Origin: Stomorhina lunata
Lineage: Eukaryota; Arthropoda; Insecta; Diptera; Rhiniidae
Assembly (NCBI GenBank): GCA_933228675.1
Contig: OW121742.1
Location: 33,572,534 to 33,636,533 of the forward strand
Direction of reading: 5' to 3'
DNA: 64,000 bases
A program made the position numbers and the translations under genes. The notes under the pieces were generated by a model. That model was not told the origin of the DNA. It saw only the letters and a list, made by a program, of their open reading frames with translations, and did not search any database. This document shows, one piece after another, positions 48,521-58,434 of this stretch; position 1 is the stretch's first letter, and each line of letters starts with the position of its first letter.

Positions 48521-49749
48521 CCATATCCTTTAATCTAAATTAAGTTATGTACCAAAAAGCTAACTACCCACAATATTGAACCTAAGAAGTCAATCAAAGA
48601 GCTAATTGCCACTAATTATTTTAAGCTGTTCTTGCAAAGCTTGTATCTTTCAAGCATCTTTTGTGCGTGCTTTTGTTTGGTCAACTCTTCCTAAAGCTAA
48701 GCATATGTGCCCCAAGAATTCTATTCCAACCATATCGTATGCACGTACATATGAGATATTATCAGACGTTTACAAAGTGTGACTGATATTTCTTACAGTT
48801 CTTGTAATAATTCGATTTTTTTTTTTCGTTGTTGATGGCAAGATGAGGTTATTTACTTTATTTATATCGAAAAACGTGTTACATACAAAAATCATAAAAT
48901 ATAACGTAAATATATAAAATGAATTCGAAAGTCATTTTTAAATAAAGATTTTCAGATATTATTTGTTGAAGACAGACAGACAGCAAATAAATAATAAAAA
49001 CTTAAAAGCAATCAAATCAACAGAACAAGTTATAGCATTTTAATACTCAGAAGTTCAGAAAAAGTCACTGCACTTGTAAATTGAAAATTTGACATTTAAA
49101 ATTTGGAGAACAAGAAATACCATTTTATGACTGACATTAACATTATTCAGACAATAAAATTGCATTAAATGTTTTTAAAACTGGTTCAAATCATTTAAAA
49201 GTAAATAAAGTTCTAAAACTGCAAAAAAGCTTTAAAAAGCTTTTTAAAATCAAACATATTTTAAACACTTTTATATAAAAAAATTTCAACTCACCTTTAA
49301 ATTATCTCATACAATTCCCATTTAGTTTATATTTTGGTTAATCCTAAAAAAGAAAATAGTTATCATTGATTTAGTATTTGAAAGCAATCATCAATTTTGT
49401 AATATAGTTATCATAGTAGTAAAATTTTATTGCAAAATTTTAATAAATCTTTATCTATAGTTTGACTAAGTAATGGTTTAATTTACCACTTACTCAGTGC
49501 ATTAATTTTTAATCATTATCTAAGACATTTCGTTTCATTTTACTTTCATTTACTGCCATTATAACTTTGTAACAAATTTCTTACTTTTTAATCTTCGAGA
49601 CAACATTTTACTTTGAGCTACTTATATTACCTTTTTACTGGTTAATGGTATGGAGAAGAAAGGTATTGCTAATAAAGCACTGAGAGAAATTTTTTAATGG
49701 TTTGTAATGTTCATGAATAAGTTATACAAAAATTATAAATTGGTCAATC
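48521..49749. other. Single-copy spacer between satellites B' and C
   Basis: Non-repeat AT-rich DNA with ordinary composition. No gene or element end recognised. Confidence 0.5.
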
Positions 49750-50055
49750 AAAAATTTCTATAGAAATTTTTTCATTATAAAATTTTATAAAGAAATTTTT
49801 TCATCAACAATTTTTATATAGAAATTATATCATTAAAAATTTTTAGATAGAAAATTTTTCATCAAAACTTTTTATATAGAAATCTGTTCACCAAAAATTT
49901 CGAAATTTGTTCATCAATAATTTTTATATACAATTTTTTCATCAAAAATTTTTATATAGAAATTATTTTATCAAAAATTAAAAAAAAAAATTTTTTCATC
50001 AAAATATTTCAATAGAAATTTTTTCATTAAAAATTTCCTAGAGAATTTTTTTTCA
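49750..50055 (+). repeat. Satellite family C, left fragment
   Basis: Diverged units with TTTTTTCATCAAAAATTT and TATATAGAAATT. This fragment is separated from the main array at 50448 by the foldback element at 50068-50385. Confidence 0.85.
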
Positions 50056-50067
50056 AAAAAAAAAAAA

Positions 50068-50385
50068 AATGACTTTTCGCATTTGATCCCAAATCTGTTA
50101 CATTTATTTATTAATGCAACAGACCAATTTATTGATGAAAAGCCAAAAATTGTTTGAGGATCAAATGCAAATAGTGATTCTTTTTGAATAATAAATAATA
50201 ATGCGAGGTTTTCGATCTGTCTAAATTAGGGATAATACTCCTGAAGAGATGGCCTAACCAACCATCGAAACGCGTCGAGGAATTTTGGTTTGTCCGCAAA
50301 CAATTTTTGGCTTTTTATAAATAAATTGGTCTGTTACATTAATAAATAAATATAACAGATTTGGGATCAAATGCGAATAGTCATT
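50068..50385. mobile_element. Foldback/MITE element with ~88-bp inverted repeats (in satellite C)
   Basis: The left arm begins AATGACTTTTCGCATTTGATC and the right arm ends GGGATCAAATGCGAATAGTC then ATT. The arms pair for about 88 bp and contain AACAGACCAATTTATT. A third, direct partial copy of the terminal sequence (GGATCAAATGCAAATAGTG) lies inside at about 50160-50178. The centre contains CGAAACGCGTCGAGGAATT. No coding frame. Confidence 0.8.
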
Positions 50386-50447
50386 CTTTTTTAATAATAT
50401 TTACATCCCGACAATTTTGTAATTTTTTGATAAAACTGCATGCATTC

Positions 50448-52838
50448 AGAAATTTTTTCATTAAAAATTTCCTAGAGAAAGTTTTTCATCAAAAATTTCT
50501 TTTAGAAATCTTTTCATCGAAAATTTCTTTATGAAATTTTTTCATCAAAACTTAAAATATAGACATTTTTTCATCAAAAATGTTTATATAGACATTTTTT
50601 TCATCAACAATTTTTGTATAGAAATTTGTTCACCAAAATTTCCTAAAAAAATTTCATCAAAAATTTCATACAGAAATTTTTGTCACCAAAAACTTCGTAT
50701 AGAAATTTTTTCATCAAAAATTTTTATGAAGAATTTTTTTCATCAAAAATTTCCAATAGAAATTTTTTTATCAAAAATTTTTTCATCAAAAATTTCCTAT
50801 AGATATTTTTTCGTCAAAAATTTCCTATAGAAATTTTACATCAAAAGTTTCCTATAGAAATTTTTTCTTAAAAAATTTCCTATAGAAATTTTTTCTTAAA
50901 AAATTTCCTATAGAAATTTTTTCATCAGAAATTTCCCTTAGAAATTTTTTCATCAAAAATTTTCTATAGAAATGTTTACATCAAAAATTTCTTTGAGAAA
51001 AGTTTTCATCAATAATTTCTTAGAGAAATTTGTTCATCAACAATTTTTCAGAGACATTTTTTAACAAAACTTTTTTTATAGAAATTTTTTCAAAATTATG
51101 TTTATATAGAATTTTTTTATCAATAATTTTTATATAGAAATTTTTTCATCAAAAATTTCCTATAGAAATTTTTTCATCAAAAATTTCCTATAGAAATTTT
51201 TTCATCAACAATTTCATATAGAATTTTTTTATCAAAAATATCCTATAGAAATTTTTTCATCAAAAATTTTCTATAGAAATGTTTTCATCAAAAATTTCCT
51301 ATAGAAATTTTTTCATCAAAAATTTCCTATAGAAATTTCTTCATCAAAAATTTCCTATAGAAATTTTTTTATCAAAAATTTCCTACAGAAATTTTTTCAT
51401 CAAAAATTTCGTATAGAAATTTTTTCATCAGAAATTTCCTTTTGATATTTTTTCATCAAAAATTTTCTATAGAAATGTTTACATCAAAAATTTCTTTGAG
51501 AAAAGTTTTCATCAATAATTTCTTAGAGAAATTTGTTCATCAAAAATTTTTCAGAGACATTTTTTTAACAAAACATTTTTTATAGAAATTTTTTCATAAT
51601 TAGGTTTATATAGAATTTTTTTTATCAATAATTTTTATATAGAAATTTTTTCATCATAAATTTCCTATAGACATTTTTTCATCAAAATTTCCTATAGAAA
51701 TTTTTTCATCAACAATTTCATATAGAATTTTTTTATCAAAAATATCCTATAGAAATTTTTTCATCAAAAATTTTTGTATTGAAATTTTTTTATCAAAAAT
51801 TTTTAGATAGAATTTTTTTCATCAAAAATTTTCTTATCAATAATTTTTATATTAAAATTTTTTCATCATAAATCTCCTATAGAAATTTTTTCATCAAAAT
51901 TTCTATAGAAATTTTTTCATCAAAAATTTCTTATAGAAATTTTTTATCAAAAATTTTTTCTTAAAAAATTTCCTATAGAAATTTTTTCATACAAATTTTT
52001 TGTTAGAAATTTTTTCATCAAAAATTTCCTATAGAAAATTTTTCCATCAAAAATTTTTATATAGAATTTTTTTCACCAAAAATTTGTATATATAAATTTT
52101 TTCATTAAAAATTTGTATATAGAAATTTTTCATTAAAAATGTTTATATAGAAAGTTTTTCATCAAAAATTTCTTATAGAATTTTTTTTACCAAAATTTTC
52201 TATAGAAATTTTATTATCAAAAATTTCCTATACACATTCTTTCAAATTTTTTTATAGAATTTTTTCACCAAAAATTTTTATACAGAAATTTTTTCATCAA
52301 AAAATTTTATATAGAAATTTTTTCATCAAAAAAATTTTCTATAGAAATTTTTTCCTCAAAAATTTCCTATAGAAATTTTTTCCTTAAAAATTTCGTATAG
52401 AAATTTTTTCCTCAAAAATTTCCTATAGAAAGTTTTTCCTCAAGAATTTCCTATAGAAATTTTTTTCATAAAAAATTTGCCATACAAATTTTTTCACTAA
52501 AAACTTTTATACAGAAACTTTGTCACTTAAAATTTTTATACAGAAATTTTTTCATCTAAAATTTTTATATAGAATTTTTTTCATCAGAAATTTTATATAG
52601 AAATTTTTTCATCAAAAATTTTTATTTCGAATTTTTTTCATCAAAAATTTCCTATAGAAATTTTTTCATCAAAAGTTTCCTATAGAAATTTTTTCATTAA
52701 AAAGTCAAAGAATTTTTTTCTTCAAAAAGTTCCTATTGAAATTTTTTCTTCAAAATTTTACTACAGAAAGTTTTTTTTCAAAAATTTCCTGTAGAAATTT
52801 TTTCCTTAAAAATTTCTTATAGAAATTTTTTAACGAGA
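50448..52838 (+). repeat. Satellite family C (28-bp unit), main array
   Basis: Units with TTTTTTCATCAAAAATTTCC and TATAGAAATT. The period is 28 bp, for example CATC at 51147, 51175 and 51203. A longer duplication is visible: the stretch from TTTACATCAAAAATTTC through TTTCAGAGACATTT occurs near 50975-51060 and again near 51478-51563, an offset of about 503 bp or 18 units. The unit aligns with family B (CTATAGAAA plus ATCAA). Confidence 0.93.
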
Positions 52839-53299
52839 CAACTTTTTAAAGGAGCTTCTAAAAAGCTATATTTATATTAGATTTTAAGAAATGGTATTGT
52901 TTTTGAAGTTCTATAAAAGTTATCTGCATATATTTGCATATTTAGACAAAAATTGCCTATAAGTAACCCTTTTTTTATTTGTCTAAAGTGACCCGATATA
53001 AAGAAGCAGAATTACAGCTACAAAATATTTTGTGTTTTATGATTTTATCATGATACATATCTTACGTACCTACGACTCTCAGATATTATTTGCAACAAAT
53101 AGCAAATGTTTGGAAATTTGGAATTATCGAAGCTAGACCTTAACTTCTAAAGAATTTAAAAACAATTAGTAATAAAGCCAAAAGGAGGATTAAGAATGAA
53201 TCTTTTTTAAGCACTCTTTTTATGATACATGAGACTAAAAACTTAGAATACTAACTAATATTCTTATTGTCAACAGGTCATAAAAGAAGGCCCTCGAAA
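52839..53299. other. Upstream region of the 53560 gene
   Basis: Unique DNA after the satellite. It holds one copy of the small dispersed repeat TCTGCATATATTTGCATATT (52923-52942) and a GTACCTA heptamer at 53066-53072, which is TAGGTAC on the minus strand. No other gene is seen. Confidence 0.5.
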
Positions 53300-53303
53300 A
53301 TAG

Positions 53304-53425
53304 CTACCTAAGGTATATGTTTACAAAAAGTTACCTAATTTAATACACAAACTAGCAAATTTAGTACCTAATTAGATTTGTAACTAACATCCTTAGTACA
53401 ACCTACCATTTCTTATAAGTACCTG
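53304..53425. promoter_or_regulatory. Cluster of TAGteam/Zelda-like heptamers
   Basis: Within 122 bp lie CTACCTA (53304-53310, inverse TAGGTAG), TTACCTA (53331-53337, inverse TAGGTAA), GTACCTA (53364-53370, inverse TAGGTAC) and GTACCTG (53419-53425, inverse CAGGTAC). TAGGTAG and CAGGTAN-type heptamers are the TAGteam family bound by the zygotic genome activator Zelda in flies. The cluster lies 30-150 bp upstream of the TATA box. Binding is inference. Confidence 0.55.
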
Positions 53426-53454
53426 CTTTCCTTAGGGAGGACTAAAGATTTTGG

Positions 53455-53492
53455 TATATAAACTAAGGATTTTTTCATCATTAGCATCATTC
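53455..53492 (+). promoter_or_regulatory. Core promoter: TATA box and initiator
   Basis: TATATAAA lies at 53455-53462, and TCATTC at 53487-53492 fits the fly initiator TCAKTY with its A at 53489. The distance of about 34 bp from the first TATA base is normal. The predicted 5' UTR is about 71 bases and has no upstream ATG before 53560. Confidence 0.6.
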
Positions 53493-53559
53493 TCTTGAGA
53501 TATAATCAACCTTAAACATCTAAGTTTAACAGTTACTATTTAAATTTAATAATTGAAAT

Positions 53560-53856
53560 ATGGATTCCAAACCAATTAGATCCACCGTCAGCTATACTTT
53601 GTTCCTGTACCGTGAAGAATTGAAACGCTCTCAATCACAGTCAAATCGCTTACATAGAACAAAAATATCTCTTACCGACAAATTGATTAAGAAAAGTATG
53701 CGCAACTTGGATGAATGCTCGAGAGAAGATCTGGAGGCTATACACCAGGAGATTTTCTACAAGAAAAAGTTGAAATATCAAATGCAACGCAGTCGCAATT
53801 TGGAGAGAATGGAAACTAAGAAAGAGGAGTCTAGCAAAGAAACAACAACTGAGTAA
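53560..53856 (+). CDS. Small basic intronless protein, candidate early-zygotic (Halo-like) gene
   Basis: A 98-residue protein with balanced codon use, unlike the satellite frames around it. It is rich in Lys, Arg, Ser and Glu. Residues about 10-25 (SYTLFLYREELKRSQSQ) begin with an aromatic/hydrophobic stretch. Residues about 36-60 contain SLTDKLIKKSMRNLDECS, and residues 57-84 (EDLEAIHQEIFYKKKLKYQ then RSRNLERM) are probably helical. The C-terminus is Lys/Glu/Thr-rich and probably disordered. No signal peptide or membrane segment is seen. The start at 53560 is the first ATG after the predicted initiator, in the acceptable context GAAATATGG. TATA box, initiator and TAGteam-like heptamers lie directly upstream, and a non-coding 3' region with AATAAA near 54250 follows. 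Short intronless genes with this promoter type are usually transcribed in the early embryo. The layout reminds me of the Halo family (kinesin-linked lipid-droplet transport), but this is a tentative, memory-based assignment. Confidence 0.8.
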   Translation: MDSKPIRSTVSYTLFLYREELKRSQSQSNRLHRTKISLTDKLIKKSMRNLDECSREDLEAIHQEIFYKKKLKYQMQRSRNLERMETKKEESSKETTTE

Positions 53857-54335
53857 AGTTTAAGAAAAAGCTGTAAGAAGCATAAGGAGAGTAAATAACG
53901 GCGAAGCAGTGAAGAAACTACTTGGCACTTAGCTGAGAGAAAAGTTAGACAAATTCAAAAGACTTTAAGGAAGACTTTTGCATGACTTGTTTCTGTATTT
54001 GTGAACGAGAACAGCACCAAAGCTAATGGGAAAACTGATTTCTTGGCAAATAGCTAAGAAATTATTAAGAGCCCGGAAATATTTTTCTGTCTTAAAAAAG
54101 GTTTTATTAATTTTTTATTAAAATTAAGTGATTATAATTAAATATTTTAACTGTAAAGTAAAGATAATTTAGATTGTAAATAATATTTTTAAAACTACAA
54201 TTTATTAAAATCTTCTTTAATTGTTTAAAAATATGAATTTTTAAATATTAAATAAAAATTAAATATTAAATAAAAATTAACAAATTAAAATCTATACATA
54301 AATTGTTTTAATTTTTAATTTGAGCATTGCTAATT
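53857..54335 (+). other. Probable 3' UTR and downstream flank of the 53560 gene
   Basis: After the stop the sequence stays moderately balanced to about 54075, then becomes strongly AT-rich with AATAAA-like signals at about 54249 and 54273. No second open frame is seen. Confidence 0.45.
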
Positions 54336-54717
54336 TTGGGCTAAATATGCAAACATATGCAGATAATTTATATACTGCTGAAAAGCTGAGACCTTAACCT
54401 TTAACATGACAAAAATTTAAATTATTACTTTATTTGAAAAAAGTTTTTTTTTTTTAAATAAAATTTTAATTATTCACGAAATACAAAGTTAAAAATTCGT
54501 CATATGTATTTAAAAAAAAACTACGTCACTCTTTATTGATTTTAAACTTAATATGCAAAAATATGCAGTCGCTTTATAAATTATTATAAAGCAGTGGCGT
54601 TAGCCTTTAAATTAAGTTATATTTTGTTCCATATGATTTGTTTAAAAGGTTTAGGATACAACGTAAAACCAAACTTCTTTGAGTTTTATTCTTTTCTTTA
54701 TGGAACAAAATCGTATA

Positions 54718-54906
54718 TCAATAGAGTTGAATGTTCTACTGTTACCGATAAGCACTTTCGCTCTCTCCTGTACTCGGTCGAAAAGCTCCAAAATAGACTT
54801 TGAAGCACTAGCCCGTATATGAGAGTTGTATGCCATTTTCGGTCGGATAAAGATGGTTTACATAGTAATAGGAGATCAGATAAAATGAAATATCTTTTAC
54901 ACCTAA
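54718..54906 (-). pseudogene. LINE reverse transcriptase fragment
   Basis: On the minus strand it carries DRVQERAKVLIGNSR and a RT C-terminal phrase closely matching 36437-36625 of the split LINE. DNA similarity covers about 190 bp (for example ATTTTCGGTCGGATA in both). It is an isolated fragment without a poly(A) tail at the expected side, probably a deletion remnant. Confidence 0.75.
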
Positions 54907-55074
54907 GATTTATATTGGAAATTTGTTAAAGATAAGAAGTCGTATAAGTCAAAATTTATTTCAAATTAAAGGCTAAGGTCTCCACTTTATAACTCTAAGC
55001 AAAACATGTGCATATATCCGTATATTTTTTTATAAACTAATAATGACTGGTATGATCCATTACATACAAGTTAC

Positions 55075-55980
55075 AAAAAATTAGGATGTTTTTCCATTTT
55101 ATGAAAAATATTTAGGAAAGTATCGCTGTGATCAAATGTAGACCAGTTATTAAGGCTGGAAAATGTTTAAATTTTGTACCACTAAGATTTATATTGCACA
55201 AAAGCAGAAATTGGTAAAAGATAAGGAGTTGCATGAATCCAAATTTATCTTAAATTAAAAGTTGAGGTCTTCACTTTATATCTTTAAATAAATCATCTGC
55301 ATAAATCTGCATATTTAGCCATAAACTTATAAAAACTGACATGATCTTTTGAAAAAAAAATTATTAAAAATTAAATTTTATGAAAAACATTTGGGAAAGT
55401 CATATGTGAACCAGTCATTACAGTTGGAAAAAGTATGAATTTGGTCCAACTAAGACATATATTGGACAATAGTAGAAACTTATAAAAGATAAGAAGTCGT
55501 TAAAGTAAAAATTAAAGGCTAAGGTCACCACTTTATAAACAAATCATTTGCATTTAGCTAAAAAAAAGTCATTGAAAATTTTTATTTTTTATTATTGTAT
55601 GAAAAACTTTAAGGAAAGTACTACATATATATAATTCCCCGACAACATTCCAATTGGATCAAGGAGTACTTCTCTCAGACAATGAGCTGCATCCCATTCT
55701 ATTTTTAGACTCATGAGGAAAGTATTACTGTGGTCAAATATGGACCAGTTATTAACAAATCAAAGTCGGTTCTATATGCTTGCAGTCATTTACTAAATTT
55801 GCGACTTTGATTTGATTGTACTTTGAATTAAAGACTTTGTGTAAGCCACCCGGCCATACAGATAATGGTAATAGCCCCAGAAAGTGATTTTAAATTATGT
55901 GTCAAATCAATAATACTTTCAAAACATAAGCAAAAACTAATTGTCTTTCCATTTATAGTGGTGTGTGGTGTAAAGAACAT
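55075..55980 (+). mobile_element. Strongly diverged Helitron-like element body and 3' end
   Basis: Phrases match the internal order of the 34947 and 38044 copies: GTGATCAAATGTAGACCAG, then TGCGACTTTGATTTGATTG, GGCCATACAGATAATGG (in place of the GGACGG patch) and AGAAAGTGATT. The stretch ends with TAGTGGTGTGTGGTGTAAA, where the intact copies have GGTGGTGAAGGGTATAAA. It is much older than the other copies. Confidence 0.5.
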
Positions 55981-56850
55981 TTGTACAATTTTGGATAGTA
56001 TGTGACTTTTTAAAATAAATTCCTATAAAGCAGAGTTTGTCTAAAATGAAAGACATACATCTTAGCTTGATAATAGTATACAAATCGGCTGCATAAACTT
56101 GCATTTTTAGCCTAAAGCCGATTGTCTTAAAAACGTACAAAAAGTACAAAAGTATTTTGTTTTTTATTTTCTGTTATTTTACTTGAACTTTGTTTGGGTA
56201 TAAGTTTTTTCAATGAAGTCCTATAAAACAAGCTTTATATCGAATAAAAGCCAAAAGTGTTACCTTTTGAACAGTGTATAAATCTCTTGCATATATTTGC
56301 AAATATTGCGTAAAACCAACAAAAAACTAAATTACTCAATATAAGAACATTTTTAACTTATTCGCTGACAAAATGGCAAATGCTGTCAAGTTTAGGACAT
56401 TATGTATGGACAGGATGTCATATACCCTCACTAGTTTTTCTATTACTTGAACCAGATGGCATTCTTTTGTTGTTCTTGACCCCCAGTGGAGCATAGGGCC
56501 ACAAGGCGGTATGTTCTGCACTAAATTCTATGCTAAATTATGGTTTGTTCTTATATATTTTTGACAACTAAAAACGTTTGAAAGCTAATATTATGATTGA
56601 GTATACAATGCAGATAATTTATCTTGACTACATCCAAGACCCACAGAGAAAAATAAACTGTCTGCGAACGAATTAAAATATAACGAAAAAAAAAGAAAAG
56701 TTTTTTTTTGAAAAATGAATACAAGTTTTGTTAACATGTAACTTTCTTCAATGAAGTACTAAAAGAAAAATTATATTTGGAATTAAATGCTAGAGTGTAA
56801 GCTTTTTAACAATATATAAAGCATCTGCATATATTTGCATTTGTTTAGTC

Positions 56851-56913
56851 AAAATAACAAAAATCGATATTATCTAATATAAGCCGATTTTAAAATTTTG
56901 CCTTCAATATGGG
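56851..56913. other. Left flank of the BEL/Pao insertion
   Basis: The five bases ATGGG (56909-56913) directly before the LTR are the predicted target-site duplication. The matching copy would lie after the right LTR, outside this window. Confidence 0.5.
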
Positions 56914-57270
56914 TGTTGAGGAACCATTCCCTTGAATGCATCACTTACATAATTGCAACATCTTATATAACTTACATATTTTATCATGTTTAAAACTTAT
57001 GTTAATTTGAAGCTTTCTCTCATGTAATGTATTTGTCTTTGCCTATCAACCCCAATTTTATTGAAATATGAATTTTTATGTTAGTCGTTCATTAGTCGTT
57101 CTTTTCACAACATAAATAAAAATACAGTCCACTTATAAGATATTAACCTGAATTCCATCAAAGATTAATTTAATAAATAAAAATAAAACACACGCAAAAT
57201 ACAATTTGAATTAAATAAAGAAGTGTTTAATATCGGATAAGAAACCGTGTTTCATTTGAAGATTATCCAC
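56914..57270 (+). repeat. Left LTR of BEL/Pao element
   Basis: Starts TGTTGAGGAACC. It contains the tandem TTAGTCGTTC (57081 and 57092), possibly initiator-like, and AATAAA signals around 57171-57190. The right limit is uncertain, because the right LTR is truncated after 315 bases. I place it near 57270 from the TTTGGACCTTCTCACCGG motif at 57277, which resembles the sequence that follows LTRs in BEL elements. Confidence 0.8.
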
Positions 57271-58434
57271 TATATGTTTGGACCTTCTCACCGGATTTCG
57301 TTCACAGTGACAATCGGGCGTGTGTGTAGTGAAAAAGACAAGGAAGAAAGGAACGACTCATCGGTAATTGGGTAAACCTGGGAGCTCCTCTGAACAACAA
57401 GTCGCTTCAGTGGACACAGGTTACAATAAACATTCGGTTCCCGGGAACGCTATTGGTTTCGTCGCGTCTTACATACAGGTGCTCCATTGGACACTGTAAG
57501 AATATTGGTTCGTTCCGGGAAAATACATTCAATACAACAATCGTAGTAAGAAAAGCTAAAATTCATTAAAAAGCAAAGAAGTGCATGAAAAATCACTAAA
57601 ACAACAAGAAAAGAAGTCAAACACAAAGTTCGTTAGAAATTAAAACACAACAACAACAAAAGTTTTAGAAAAAAGTGTAACGTACATAAATACAACAAAT
57701 ACGTGCAACATTCATACAATCATAAATGTAAAGAAATCGTGTTCAATCGTGATTGTTCAATTTAACATAAAATTTGAAATATTAACGTATTATTTACAGA
57801 TGAATACTCGGAAATGTTAGCATAACAGTGACAGAAAATTTGAGCGAAGAGAGTAAAGTCGGTTACGCTTGTGTGAGTTGATATTTAACATAGAATTTGA
57901 AAATTAACGTTCACGGTGGTTGTTTGTAACATTAGAAAAAAAATCCAAAGAGAATAAAGGAAAACAAATAGAGTGCGCGTGTGTATGTTACTCAGTCAGT
58001 GTGTTTAATTATTCATATGTAAAAGCTCAGAAAGTAAGAAAGAGTATAATTGGGTAACATAAGAAATGCTAAATTCTAAAATCTAATTGGAATATATGAA
58101 GAGAAAAAAAAATCAATGTAAGAAAATGCAAGAAGTTTAAATGTAAAAAAGTTAAACTAATACAAACAAAGAAAGAAAAAAAAATCGGTGCAACCCAACA
58201 CGCACAATCGAAACTATTCGTGAAAAACAAAAAACGGTTGGTTAATCAAGATTTCGGCGTACGTTAAAAATAAATTCGAACACAAACGGAACTACGCGCG
58301 AAAAACTACAAGCGAAAGAATTCGTTATTATAAAACATAGAAAATTATTCAAATAATTCAATACAAATCAAATACAATAAGAAAGAAGATATCCATCTAT
58401 ACTGTAAGTACAAATTTTATTTATTTTTGTAAAG
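57271..58434 (+). other. Untranslated leader of BEL/Pao element
   Basis: About 1.16 kb between LTR and gag. The proximal part has the TTTGGACCTTCTCACCGG motif, a perfect palindrome GTTCCCGGGAAC (57437-57448) and a related GTTCCGGGAA at about 57513, each preceded by a GTGGACAC/TTGGACAC phrase. These could be packaging or dimerisation structures. The distal part is very A-rich. CTGTAAGTA at about 58402 looks like a 5' splice site shortly before the start codon. No upstream frame of note. Confidence 0.6.

Larger units (their letters stand above)
54336..56850. repeat. Dispersed small repeat containing ATTTGCAT-like core, eight copies
   Basis: A diverged phrase (AAATCATCTGCATATATTTG then CATATTTAGCC in the best copies) occurs in inverse orientation at 54341-54372 and 54549-54579, and in forward orientation near 55009, 55290, 55543, 56087, 56281 and 56820. 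A ninth copy lies at 52923, on the other side of the gene. Most forward copies are preceded at ~40-60 bp by a phrase like GCTAAGGTCTCCACTTTATA. The repeat looks like fragments of an old non-autonomous element. No coding sequence is present. Confidence 0.6.

Noticed and set aside
56336..56521. Minus-strand frame of 61 codons with balanced composition
   Set aside because: The DNA is less AT-rich than its surroundings and could be an old transposon fragment, but I could not match it to a family or see a complete domain.
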